Of a DNA stretch of 64,000 nt, positions 6,624 through 15,640 are shown in pieces. The notes under the pieces were generated by a model. That model was not told the origin of the DNA, made no database searches, and saw nothing but the letters and a program-made list of their open reading frames with translations. The stretch comes from Symbiodinium natans (lineage: Eukaryota; Sar; Dinophyceae; Suessiales; Symbiodiniaceae), in assembly GCA_905221605.1 (NCBI GenBank), contig CAJNDS010001112.1, positions 2,688,472 through 2,752,471 on the forward strand. Direction: 5' to 3'. The position numbers were made by a program, and so were the translations under genes. The first letter of the stretch is position 1. Every line of letters starts with the position of its first letter.

Positions 6624-9395
6624 GTCTTGCCGATCGCGAACCCGACCGCAGAGGATGGCGAACCCAGTGAAAATATCTTTGTCGAGGCGTGGGCTTGAAA
6701 AACGGGTTGGAAGGAGGCTTCTGCGGCTCATCCGGCGTGCTGGGATCTACTACCCAGATCTGCCAAAACCCCTGAATAAAGGAATAGACCCTGGTTCGTA
6801 CTAAGGATCAGTTTTATGAATCAGGGCATATTCCACATAATTAAGGGGTTTGGGAAGATCTGGGTAACTCGACTTCAGCCCTGGTCAGGTCAATCTCCAC
6901 GCTCTGAAGGGTCTCCCGCAGGAGCTGGTGTCTAAGGCCGAACTGGCTGCCGGAGGTGGTGAGCTTACATGCCAGGCCGTTGCACACGTGGGCTCTGAGA
7001 AGACCTCAACAGAGTGGCTCCCCTTGCAGAAGGAGATGTGGAAAGCAAATCCCAACATGGTAACTTGGTAGCCCAGGAATACCCTTTACTCTTTTTTTTG
7101 TTTTGGTTCTGAGTTTCCCCTACAATCTTAGCCAACCCCCAAAAAGGGTGCCCTTATTCTCAGATGGTTGCTGGGCTACCAAGGTAAGCGCTGGCGAGGT
7201 GACCTGGGAAGGTGTGTGGGAGGCCAGCCGTGCGCTGAACCTCTGCATTCCCTCCGAGACTGAGTAGCTGAGAACACTTTACACTTTTTGGGATACTCTA
7301 GTTCCCTTTTCCAGAACTGAAAGTGTACACTTTTTTGGGATACTATAGTCCCCTATTAGAACTGAAAGTGTACACTTTTTGGGATACTCTCATCCCCTGT
7401 TAGAACTGAAAGTGTACACTTTTTTGGGATACTCTAGTCCCCTATTTGGAACTGAAAGTGTACACCTTTTTTGTTGGTGGGGCTTATGAACTCAGCAACT
7501 ACCCAAAGAGCCCAATACCCCTTAATTAAGGAATATACCTTAAGCCATATCAAGGATCCCTATATAAATTAAGCAATATTCCCTAATTAAGGAATATTGG
7601 GCTCTTTGGGTAAGGAGACAAAGACCATCGCCGTGGACTTTTGGCTGCCCAACCAGCCGAGACCCATGGCCACCACGAGCCTCAAAGTAGGAGCCTTGGT
7701 TTGTTCAGCTTGGTTACCCTTCTTCCCTTTTTTTGGGTTTAGGGTTTAGGGTTTAGGGTTTAGGGTTTAGGGTTTAAGGTACCCTTTGCCCTTTTTGTTT
7801 TGAGTTTAAGGTTCCCTTTCTAAGTAAATAAACCCCGAAAGGGGTGCCCTTATCAGAATATGGTTACCTTTTGGCTACCAAAGGAGCTGGGCGGCAATCC
7901 TGTAACTTGGACCGTGGCGGCTTCCTGGAGGTGGACGTCGGCGGCAGCGAGGTCAAGAATCGGAGGGCCTCCGAGCATTCCTTAGACACTGAGTAGCTGA
8001 GTGAGTACACTTTACACTGTTTGGGATACTCTATTTGGGATACTCCAATTCCCTTTTGACCTCAAAGTGTACACCTTTTTTTGAGGGGGCTTAGAACTCA
8101 GCAACTAAGGACATGCTGAAGTCCATCACACCCCAGCCCGGCACCGTCGCGCGGCTCCAGAAGATGTTCCGGGTGCGGGACGAAGCGGCCAAGGTGGTGA
8201 TGGCTCGCGACCTCGCCGGCGCCCTGAAAGCCACCTTGCACAAGCACCTTTGTAGCCCAGTGGTACCCTTTTCCCTTTTTTGGGTTCTAAGGTTCCGATA
8301 TACAGTAGCCAACCCAAAAAAGGCTGCCCTTATCATAAGATGGCTACTGGGCTACCAAGGCACAAGCACCTCAACGTGCCCTTGGAGCAGACGCAGCTTG
8401 AGGAAGTGATGCACAAGCTTCGGGAGGTCTATGCCGAAGCGTTTGGGGACGTGGCGCACGTGAGTTCCCAAGCTAACAGGCGGCTAAGGGGTAAAAGGAG
8501 GGACCCCTAGAAGGGACCCTTCATCTTATTCCCTTATAGAACCCCTGCATAGACCTAAGTAGCCCCCCCTAAACAACCGCTAACTAACCCCTTAAAGTCC
8601 CTAAAGTCCTTTAGCCCCTTGAGGCAGCACACGAGAGGGCCTTCCATCATGCCTTGGAAGGGCTTTTTGAGCTGCTTGCTCTTGGAGACTTGGTAGCCCA
8701 AGCTTGGTACCCTTTGTCAAGGTTCCCTTAAAAAAAAAAAAAAAGTAACCAACCACCCGAAAATCTAAAAAAGGGTACCCTTTTGCCCCCCCCCCTTTTT
8801 TGGGGTTCAAGGTCCCCTTAACAAGGAAGTAAGCAAACACCCCCCAAAATCTCAAAAAGGGTGCCCAAAAATCACAGTATGGCTGCTGGGCTACCAAGGA
8901 GAAGCTTCCGGACTATGCTACCGGCCAGCTCGCCCTCAGGTTGTTCACCATCCAGAAGCTTAGTAGTAGAGTAGGTAGCCTTTAGCCGTTTTGGGGTAGT
9001 AGAATCCCCTTATAATCCAAAAGGTTAACCTTTAGTTCCCCTAGGTACTGGACAACTAAGGAAGTGCTTGTTGGGCGATGACTGCCCGACGAACATGACC
9101 TCCCAGGTGATCATGCAAGCGTATGAGCAGGCCGGGGGGGGGGTTTAGGGTTTAGGGTTTAGGGTTTAGGGTTTAGGGTTTAGGGTTTAGGGTTTAGGGG
9201 TCTATGGGGTACGCATGCTTATGATTATGAAGAGGCATTCATTGTCAGGTGTCTCCTTTGTCATGAGGGCCCATCCCCTCCTAGGTGAGGAAGCCCGTGA
9301 CGTCGTGGGAGAGGAGCGTGCTCGTTGTAACGGCCATCTCCACTATCCTCATTGCTTGCAGCTTCATCGCGACAGGCGGGGCCTGTGTCGACCCC
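6624..9395 (+). CDS. Channel gene, N-terminal region to S1 (multi-exon, introner-split)
   Basis: A probable first exon at 6624-6693 (VLPIANPTAEDGEPSENIFV) is followed by a chain with the frame kept through nine junctions: 6889-7059, 7184-7255, 7615-7690, 7884-7984, 8110-8237, 8360-8459, 8615-8686, 8899-8954, 9061-9106 and 9285-9395. The chain encodes about 310 residues. It includes a helical, charged cytosolic part (for example HKLREVYAEAFGDVAH and AAHERAFHHALEGLFELLAL) and ends with a membrane segment (SWERSVLVVTAISTILIACS), the likely S1. Introns start at 7060 (GT), 7256 (GA), 7691 (GA), 7985 (GA), 8238 (GC), 8460 (GT), 8687 (GA), 8955 (GA) and 9107 (GT), all ending in AG. The N-terminal domain is not recognised. 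The start codon and the link between 6693 and 6889 are uncertain. Confidence 0.78.
6750..6870. mobile_element. Palindromic element, ACCCAGATCT family
   Basis: Starts ACCCAGATCTGCCAAAACCC and ends with GGGGTTTGGGAAGATCTGGGT, an inverted repeat of about 20 bp with AATAAAGGAATA / TATTCC inside. It separates two coding exons, so it is probably part or all of an intron. Relatives: 10,262-10,373, 10,530-10,626 and 12,222-12,453. Confidence 0.75.
7060..7183 (+). mobile_element. Introner (TTGGTAGCCCAG family) forming a GT-AG intron
   Basis: A 124-bp intron with near-terminal inverted repeats CTTGGTAGCCCAG / CTGGGCTACCAAG, flanked by direct GGTAA (7059-7063 and 7183-7187). Precise removal joins ATG to GTA AGC GCT in frame. 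Internal 'gggtgcccttat' is shared with the copies at 7691-7883 and 8238-8359. Confidence 0.85.
7256..7614 (+). mobile_element. Composite introner: two different elements in one GA-AG intron
   Basis: The intron is flanked by GAGAC (7256-7260, 7615-7619). Its left part (to ~7497) belongs to the GTAGCTGAG...CTCAGCAACTA family and holds four ~60-bp repeats of 'gaactgaaagtgtacac'. Its right part (~7498-7612) is a long palindrome with ends ACCCAAAGAGCCCAATA / TATTGGGCTCTTTGGGT. Removal gives CCC TCC | GAG ACA AAG in frame. The second element probably inserted into, or beside, the first. Confidence 0.8.
7691..7883 (+). mobile_element. Introner of the TTGGTAGCCCAG family carrying a telomere-type block, GA-AG intron
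   Basis: Flanked by GGAGC (7690-7694, 7883-7887). Contains five TTTAGGG units (about 7736-7772) between its pyrimidine-rich left part and the 'ggggtgcccttatcag' right part, so a telomere-type array sits inside an introner. Removal restores GTA GGA GCT. Confidence 0.82.
7985..8109 (+). mobile_element. Introner (GTAGCTGAG family), GA-AG intron
   Basis: 125 bp. Left end GACACTGAGTAGCTGAGTGA, right end GAACTCAGCAACTAAG, with GTAGCTGAG and CTCAGCAAC as imperfect inverted ends and flanking GACA (7985-7988, 8110-8113). Splicing gives TCC TTA | GAC ATG CTG in frame. Confidence 0.85.
8238..8359 (+). mobile_element. Introner with 12-bp flanking duplication, GC-AG intron
   Basis: GCACAAGCACCT occurs at 8238-8249 and 8360-8371, exactly at the two edges of a 122-bp element with inverted ends TGTAGCCCAGTGG / CTACTGGGCTACCA. 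Splicing GC(8238)...AG(8359) restores ACC TTG CAC AAG CAC CTC. 122 is not a multiple of 3, so retention would shift the frame. This is the cleanest insertion footprint in the window. Confidence 0.88.
8460..8614 (+). other. Conventional GT-AG intron without introner features
   Basis: GTGAGTTCCC donor and ...TCCTTTAG acceptor (an alternative in-frame AG lies at 8622-8623). No terminal inverted repeat or flanking duplication was seen, in contrast with the other introns of this gene. Confidence 0.6.
8687..8898 (+). mobile_element. Introner (TTGGTAGCCCA family), GA-AG intron
   Basis: 212 bp. Ends GACTTGGTAGCCCA and TGGGCTACCAAG. GGAGA flanks it (8684-8688, 8898-8902). It contains A14 and C10 runs and two copies of a 'ggttcaaggt / aaaaagggtgccc'-type core, so it may be two tandem elements. 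The frame-consistent junction (GGA | GAG AAG) is two bases longer than exact loss of one duplication copy. Confidence 0.75.
8955..9060 (+). mobile_element. Introner (CTTAGTAGTAGAGTAGG family), GA-AG intron
   Basis: 106 bp with GAAG at both edges (8955-8958, 9061-9064) and ends CTTAGTAGT / ACAACTAAG. A near-identical copy lies at about 63,769-63,856, sharing more than 70 bp with only a few differences. Splicing restores ATC CAG AAG TGC. Confidence 0.85.
9107..9284 (+). mobile_element. GT-AG intron carrying a TTTAGGG array with AGGTGA at both edges
   Basis: AGGTGA occurs at 9105-9110 and 9283-9288. The 178-bp interval contains about nine TTTAGGG units (9137-9200) and some unique sequence. Removal joins TCC CAG | GTG AGG AAG in frame and links the N-terminal exons to the S1 exon. 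It suggests telomere-type arrays travel in, or grow in, the same kind of intron insertions. Confidence 0.7.
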
Positions 9396-9434
9396 TAAAC
9401 CCTAAACCCTAAACCCTAAACCCTAAACCCTAAA
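9394..9434. repeat. C-rich telomere-type block in channel intron
   Basis: Six CCCTAAA units directly after the S1 exon. No AG or GT is present in this orientation; it offers CTAAAC, which resembles a branch point. Confidence 0.85.
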
Positions 9435-9489
9435 GACTCGTAAGCTCAGCCTGGCTGTAGACCTGAAGCGCTTCACGTGCTGAACGGCT

Positions 9490-12400
9490 CATGACCGGCC
9501 CTTTCAACGGCATAAGCTGGCCGAAGTCGTGGGCTTTCATGCTCTTATTTGGCATGTTGTGGTCACACGTCCTCACTAGATCTTCGTAGCTGAGTGAGTA
9601 CACCTTACACTTTTGGGATACTCTAATCCCCAAGCGAACTGCAAGTGTACACTTTTTTGGGGGCATCTGAACTCAGCAACTAAGAGATGATGCATCTTCA
9701 TGGGCAGCGTGCGAGGTCCCAAACCTCAGGTCACACCCTAGAATCCAGGGTTTAGGGTTTAGGGTTTAGGGTTTAGGGTTTTCGTCCTGCAAGGCATCTC
9801 CCTGGACTACTCGCCCGACTGGGCTGGATGGTTCTATGTGGATACGGGCTTTGCCGTAGTCTTCATCTTGGAGGCATGGTGCGTGGGGCCAGTTGTATGG
9901 TTAGTTTCCTTATTAAACCGAGAACATGCTGATATGATGACTTAAATCTTAAATGCAACCCCATTTCGAGCACTTGGCTTTTTCAGCGACTATTTTACAT
10001 ATAAGCCCTAAGCCCTATGCGTAAGTGCCAGAGACAGAAAGACAGCGAGTGCGAGAGACGTGAAGGGGGGGCTCTGTGCGCATACTTCCGGGACGTGCTG
10101 TTGCGAAAGGGCTGCCGGGAGTATCGGCATAGAGGGGCAGTCGATGCTTATGTCGTGCCGGCAATCTCTACGTGAAGGTTTTTGTCAAGCTCATTTGCCT
10201 TGGACCACGGGAGTACTTCTGTGGACGCTCGGCGCACTCAATGTCAGGACCTTGCATCTTCTCAGATCTTCCAAGACCCCTTCATAAAGGAATATACCCT
10301 CATTTATACTAAGGATTGTTATTCTGAATTCGGGTGTATTCCTTGATTAAGGGGTTTTGGAAGATCTGGGTTCTGAGCGTTGGTGACTACGCCCACTCAG
10401 GGCTTGGAGGGACTTAGGCTGACAAAAGCGCAGGTAATAGCATAGGCAGTATGATATATGTCCTTGCTTGTGTCCATGGCTACTGTGCATGTGTATGCGT
10501 ATGGGAACATTTCCTGGTGCAAGATTACCTTACCCAGATTTTGCAAAACCCCTTAATTAAGGCATATACCCTGAGAATAAAATAGGGTATATGCCTTAAT
10601 TAGGGGGCTTTGGAAGATCTGGGTATATCTAGTAAAATTTGCTCTTCTCCCGCAGGCTTTGCTGTGCATGCTCGGGACTCTAAAACATCAAATATCCTGG
10701 GCAGACCTGATCCTAAGGCACTAGACGTATAGGGGTTATTTTTAGGGGGAATGCGACTATATAAGGGGTCGCTTCTAGGGGTCCCTAAACCCTAAACCCT
10801 AAACCCTAAACCCCTAGCTTCATGATCAGCCCCAGGAAAGGAATGCGTCTGGAACATTTTCGACATGACGCTTTCCACGGGTGCCGCGGCGGAGATCGCT
10901 TACCAGGCTCGAGTGGATAGGGTTTAGGGTTTAGGGTTTAGGGTTTACGGTTTGGGGTTTAGGGCTTAGGGGTCGAAACATTTCGACATGAGGCTGGCTC
11001 GTGGAGGCTTTAAGCTCAAACTAATATTATAGCTTAAGAACCCCCCCCCCCCCTCCCCCCAATCAAAAAGAAAAATATCAATTTCTCTCTCTCTCTCTCT
11101 CTCTCTCTCTTTATATATATATATATATATTTCCTGATATTCATATTCTTCCTAATGAGGGCAATATAGGGATTATTTTCTTCAAGCTTTTGGGGTTTCT
11201 TGAGCAACTCGTCGTAAGGAGTGACCCTTAGCCTTGCCTCAGTTGACCCTCTGCTTCCAGGGACCTCTTCAGGTTGCTGGAACCCTTAGGGTTTAGGGTT
11301 TAGGGTTCAGGGTTTAGGGTTTAGGACACAAACAACTGGTAGCTACTGGTACTTTGGAAGGGATACATGATCCGGGGAGGTGGTGATCAACGGCGCTTCC
11401 ACGCCGAGCCGAATCGCCTTGACCATTCGGGTGTTGCGGCTGGCGCGGGTCTCCTTCTACATGCGTCTTATCAACACGTCTCCTGGCCGCCAGTCAGACC
11501 CCTAAGGCTCCATCTAGCCCACAGTAGGTAGTATCTACGGACTTAAGACCCCGATGAGGGTATCATCTGTATACTTGGGAGCGCTAAGGGGACCAAAGAA
11601 AACAGCTGCTATTGAGACTTGTCCCCAAGAACTTTCGGGGCGCTGTTTGGCTTCCTTTTTCTAGGGGAGCCCTACTAAGTTGCAGGGTTCTGGCTGGTCC
11701 CCGATCGGATCACAGGTTTGGGGTTCAAGGTAGATAGGGTTTAGGGTTTAGGGTTTAGGGTTTAGGGTTTAGGGTTTAGGGTTTAGATGGGTTAAAGGCG
11801 TATAGGCCTGTATGGCTTTTGTTGAGGTTCATAATATAAGGTATTTTGTTTTTCCCCACACTCAATGTGAGGTTGTTAGATGTTAAACTCAACTCTTCTC
11901 CTCTTCTCCTCGCCCGGAAGTCTTCTCCTCGCCCGGTCTACTCCTCGCTCCCAGTGCCAGTCTCTCTGGAGTGCCCAACCCAGGCTCTCCCTAGAGTGCC
12001 CAACCAGAGTGTCGGAGTGCCCAGCCCCAGAGTCTTCCTGGAGTGCCCAATCCCCGAGTCTCCGTGGAGTGCCCAGCCCCGCCCAACCCCAGAGTATCTC
12101 TACCAAGAGAGGGTGGGGGATGTTCGAAGTAAAATATTTTTTGCGGGGGGTGAAACGACCCCTACCTTCCTTCCACAACGCAAGCCTTATCTCAAATTCC
12201 GTAGTCCCACGAACTGGGACTCTGCGCAGAAAGCCCCTTAATAAAGGGAATATGCCCTGACTCATGATAATGATGATCCTTAGTATGAATTACGTAAGGT
12301 ATATTCTTAATTAAGGGAATATACCCTGATTCATGATAATAATGATCCTTAGTAAAGATTACGTAAGGTATATTCTAGATTCATGATAATGATCCTTAGT

Positions 12401-12872
12401 ATAGATTACGTAAGGTATATTCTTGCTTATGGAGTTTTTGGGGAAGATCTGGGGCACCGACCTGCAAAGGCCGCTTCTCACCGAGCTGTCCAACATCGTT
12501 CAGGGATTCATCATCGCAGTGCCCTCACTGCGCCTTGGGCGAGGTTGGAAGATCCCTAAACCCTAAACCCTAAACCCTAAACCCCAAACCCTAAACCCTA
12601 AACCCTAAACCCTAAACATCTCTCTCTCCCTCTTCTCCCTCCCTCTCCCTCTTCTGCCTCTTCTCCCTCTCTCTCCCTCTTCTCCCTCTTCTCCCTCTTC
12701 TCCCTCTTCTCTCCCTCTTCTCCCTCTTCTCCCTCTTCTCTCCCTCTCTCTCCCTCTCTCTCCCTCTCTCTCCCTCTCTCTCCCTCTCTCTCTCCCTCTT
12801 CTCCCTCTTCTCCCTCTCTCTCTGTCTCTCTGTCTCTCTGTCTTTCTGTCTTTCTGTCTCTCTGTCTCTCTG

Positions 12873-12911
<39 letters not shown>

Positions 12912-13119
12912 CTCTTTGTCTTTAATGTCAGGCCATGTTGGTTGAAGTATACATTCTACATGTTACATGCTGGACAACCCAGGAACGGATAGGAACAATC
13001 AGTCTAGGTTCTGGGTCATGCTGACCCTTCTGGTCATTGTGTACGTCAGCGCCCTGGGTTCCTTGGCTGCACTTGGCGGGACTCGGAACATGCAGCAAGT
13101 CCTTGACATCCGATACTGG
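9490..13119 (+). CDS. Voltage-gated cation channel, S2 to S5 exons
   Basis: Exons in order, all on +: ~9490-9585 (GISWPKSWAFMLLFGMLWSH, uncertain); 9794-9878 (S2, WAGWFYVDTGFAVVFILEAW, donor GTGCGT); 10,841-10,917 (S3, ECVWNIFDMTLSTGAAAEIA); 11,380-11,479 (S4, SRIALTIRVLRLARVSFYMR, with regularly spaced Arg as in a voltage sensor); ~12,450-12,534 (S4-S5 linker and start of S5, LTELSNIVQGFIIAVPSLR); 13,007-13,119 (S5, RFWVMLTLLVIVYVSALGSL). The order and spacing fit one ion-transport domain (PF00520 type; Na/Ca channel relatives are abundant in dinoflagellates). The pore loop and S6 are not found downstream before the satellite, but exist at 59.1-60.9 kb. Introns carry telomere-type blocks and palindromic elements. 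Confidence 0.8.
9586..9687 (+). mobile_element. Introner (GTAGCTGAG family)
   Basis: Ends GTAGCTGAGTGAGTACAC and TGAACTCAGCAACTAAG, as at 7985-8109. Possible flanking AGAT (left at 9580-9583, right after the AG). A GT-AG splice gives an open join (TCT TC | A GAT GAT), but the exons on both sides are less certain than elsewhere. Confidence 0.7.
9749..9782. repeat. G-rich telomere-type block before the S2 exon
   Basis: Five TTTAGGG units; the S2 exon begins a few bases after it, at the AG of 'gcaag'. Confidence 0.85.
10262..10373. mobile_element. Palindromic element, ACCCAGATCT family
   Basis: Left CAGATCTTCCAAGACCCC with 'aaaggaatataccctc'; right 'tattccttgattaaggggtt' then GGAAGATCTGGG. Possible flanking TTCT (before and after). 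The whole element can fold into one hairpin with a ~30-base loop. Confidence 0.75.
10530..10626. mobile_element. Palindromic element, ACCCAGATCT family
   Basis: Left ACCCAGATTTTGCAAAACCC, right GGGGGCTTTGGAAGATCTGGGT, with 'ttaattaaggcatataccct' facing 'agggtatatgccttaatta'. A near-perfect ~45-bp-arm hairpin. Confidence 0.8.
10917..11790. repeat. Telomere-type blocks and microsatellites around the S4 exon
   Basis: G-rich telomere-type blocks at 10,917-10,970, 11,287-11,325 and 11,738-11,788; a poly-C run (about 11,040-11,053), (CT)n (11,083-11,110) and (TA)n (11,112-11,131). A pair of facing strings AGCTTAAGAACCCC (11,031) and GGGGTTTCTTGAGCAACT (11,192) resembles the ends of the element at 57,740-57,837. 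Confidence 0.75.
11791..12221. other. Repetitive stretch, no gene called
   Basis: Several overlapping ~130-codon frames exist on both strands over 11,846-12,265. They come from a degenerate tandem repeat (GAGTGCCCAACCCCAGAGTCT-like units, about 11,965-12,100), which keeps all frames open, so none is called. The flanks fit an intron between S4 and the S4-S5 linker. Confidence 0.6.
12222..12453. mobile_element. Expanded palindromic element, ACCCAGATCT family
   Basis: Left 'gaaagccccttaataaaggg', right 'gtttttggggaagatctggg'. Between them three copies of 'catgataatgatccttagta' alternate with 'attacgtaaggtatattct', showing internal tandem growth of the element. It directly precedes the S4-S5 linker exon. 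Confidence 0.7.
12554..12928. repeat. C-rich telomere block followed by TC-rich microsatellite
   Basis: CCCTAAA units (12,554-12,617, one CCCCAAA) abut about 310 bp of CTCTTCTCCCT/CTCTGT repeats. A pyrimidine tract of this length could serve as a giant polypyrimidine tract ahead of the S5 exon, which starts after 'tctag' at 13,006. Confidence 0.85.
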
Positions 13120-13200
13120 TGGGTTTAGGGTTTAGGGTTTAGGGTTTAGGGTTTAGGGTTTAGGGTTTAGGGTTTAGGGTTTAGGGTTTAGGGTTTAGGG
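13120..13200. repeat. G-rich telomere-type array after the S5 exon
   Basis: About 11 perfect TTTAGGG units directly after the last S5-exon codons (RYW). It is the last telomere-type array before the AT-rich satellite. Confidence 0.9.
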
Positions 13201-13254
13201 GGGCTCTTATATCTATGTATGTAGGACCTTTATGCGTTATTTGACGGTCCTGCT

Positions 13255-15640
13255 TCGCCTTCCAAAACTTTAAGGATTTTAAGGAATTTAGGGGTTTTCC
13301 AAAATTTTAAAAGGACCACAAAATCCTTAAAATTTTGAAAGCCCGGACCTTTCAAAATTTTAAGGATTTTAAGGAATTTAAGGCCTTTTAAATTTCTTAA
13401 AATCCTTAAAATCCTTAAAATTTTGAAAGAAAATTAAATTATTTTCCGGAAAGAGGCAGGCCCATTTAAAATTTTTAAAATCTTAAAAATCCTTAAAATC
13501 CTTAAAATTTTGAAAGCCCGGGCCTTTCAAAGTTTTAAGGATTTTAAGGAATTTAAGGCCTTTTAAATTTCTTAAAATCCTTAAAATCCTTAAAATCCTT
13601 AAAATCCTTAAAATTTTGAAAAAAAATTAAATCATTTTCCGGAAAGAGGCAGGCCCATTTAAAATTTTAAAAATCCTTAAAATCCTTAAAATCCTTAAAA
13701 TTTTGAAAGCCCGGGCCTTTTAAAATTTTAAGGATTTTAAGGAATTTAAGGCATTTTAAATTTCTTAAAATCCTTAAAATCCTTAAAATCTTGAAAGAAA
13801 ATTAAATTATTTTCCGGAAAGAGGCATGCCCATTTAAAATTTTAAAAATCCTTAAAATCCTTAAAATCCTTAAAGTTTTGAAAGCCCGGACCTTTCAAAA
13901 TTTTAAGGATTTTAGGGAATTTAAGGCCTTTTAAATTTCTTAAAATCCTTAGAATCCTTAAAATTTTGAAAGAAAATTAAATCATTTTCCGGAAAGAGGC
14001 AGGCCCATTTAAAATTTTAAAAATCCTTAAAATCCTTAAAATCCTTAAAATTTTGAAAGGTTGGGGCTTTCAAAATTTTAAGGATTTTAAGGAATTTAGC
14101 GCCTTTTAAATTTCTTAAAATCCTTAAAATCCTTAAAATTTTGAAAGAAAATTAAATTATTCTCCGGAAAGAGGCAGGCCCATTTAAAATTTTAAAAATC
14201 CTTAAAATCCTTAAAATCCTTAAAATTTTGAAAGGTTGGGGCTTTCAAAATTTTAAGGATTTTAAGGAATTTAAGGCCTTTCAAATTTCTTAACAACCTT
14301 AAAATCCTTAAAATGTTGAAAGAAAATTAAATCATTTTCCGGAAAGAGGCAGGCCCATTTAAAATTTTAAAAATCCTTAAAATCCTTAAAATTTTGAAAG
14401 CCCGGGCCTTTCAAAATTTTAAGGATTTTAAGGAATTTAAGGCCTTTTAAATTTCTTAAAATCCTTAAAATCCTTAAAATCCTTAAAATTTTGAAAGAAA
14501 ATTAAATTATTTTCCGGAAAGAGGCAGGCCCATTTAAAATTTTAAAAATCCTTAAAATCCTTAAAATCCTTAAAATTTTGAAAGGTTGGGCTTTCAAAAT
14601 TTTAAGGATTTTAAGGAATTTAAGGCCTTTTAAATTTCTTAAAATCCTTAAAATCCTTAAAATTTTGAAAGAAAATTAAATTATTTTCCGGAAAGAGGCA
14701 GGCCCATTTAAAATTTTAAAAATCCTTAAAATCCTTAAAATCCTTAAAATTTTGAAAGGTGGGGCTTTCAAAATTTTAAGGATTTAAGGAATTTAAGGCC
14801 TTTTAAATTTCTTAAAATCTTAAAATCCTTTACATTTGAAAGAAAATTAAATTATTTTCGGAAAGAGGCAGGCCCATTTAAATTTTAAACATCTTAAAAT
14901 CCTTAAAATTTTTTAAAAGCCCGGCCTTTCAAAATTTTAAGGATTTTAAGAATTTAAGGCCTTTTAAATTTCTTAAAATCCTTAAAATCCTTAAAATCCG
15001 TAAAATTTTGAAAGAAAATTAGATTATTTTCCGGAAAGAGGCAGGCCCATTTAAAATTTTAAAAATCCTTAAAATCCTTAAAATCCTTAAAATTTTGAAA
15101 GCCCGGGCCTTTCAAAATTTTATGGATTTTAAGGAATTTAAGGCCTTTTAAATTTCTTAAAATCCTTAAAATCCTGAAAATTTTGAAAGAAAATTATATT
15201 ATTTTCCGGAAAGAGGCAGGCCCATTTAAAACTTTAAAAATCCTTAAAATCCTTAAAATCCTTAAAATTTTGAAAGGTTGGGGCTTTCAAAATTTTAAGG
15301 ATTTTAAGGAATTTAAGGCCTTTTAAATTTCTTAAAATCCTTAAAATCCTTAAAATTTTGAAAGAAAATTAAATCATTTTCCAGAAAGAGGCAGGCCCAT
15401 TTAAAATTTTAAAAATCCTTAAAATCCTTAAAATCCTTAAAATTTTGAAAGCCCGGGCCTTTCAAAATTTTAAGGATTTTAAGGAATTTAAGGCCTGTTA
15501 AATTTCTTAAAATCCTTAAAACCTTAAAATTTTGAAAGAAAATTAAATCATTTTCCGGAAAGAGGCAGGCCCATTTAAAATTTTAAAAATCCTTAAAATC
15601 CTTAAAACCCTTAAAATTTTGAAAGGTTGGGGCTTTCAAA
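13255..15640. repeat. AT-rich 175-bp satellite, left array
   Basis: About 13 units marked by CCGGAAAGAGGCAGGCCC at 13,446, 13,639, 13,814, 13,989, 14,164, 14,339, 14,514, 14,688, 14,859, 15,031, 15,206, 15,381 and 15,555; the usual step is 175 bp. Each unit is itself built of 'aaaatccttaaaatcctt' and its complement, so single units also fold. Units differ by a few percent, with occasional deletions. It may lie in an intron of the channel gene. Confidence 0.92.

Larger units (their letters stand above)
9879..10840. other. Intronic stretch between S2 and S3 exons
   Basis: Holds two palindromic ACCCAGATCT-family elements (10,262-10,373 and 10,530-10,626), a C-rich telomere block at 10,786-10,815 and otherwise unique sequence. 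A 75-codon open frame at 10,060-10,287 runs into the first element and has no recognised motif. A further small exon may lie near 10,655 ('tctcccgcag' acceptor). Confidence 0.5.

Noticed and set aside
11846-12265. Three overlapping ~130-codon frames on both strands
   Set aside because: A degenerate tandem repeat keeps all frames open, and the region fits an intron of the channel gene.
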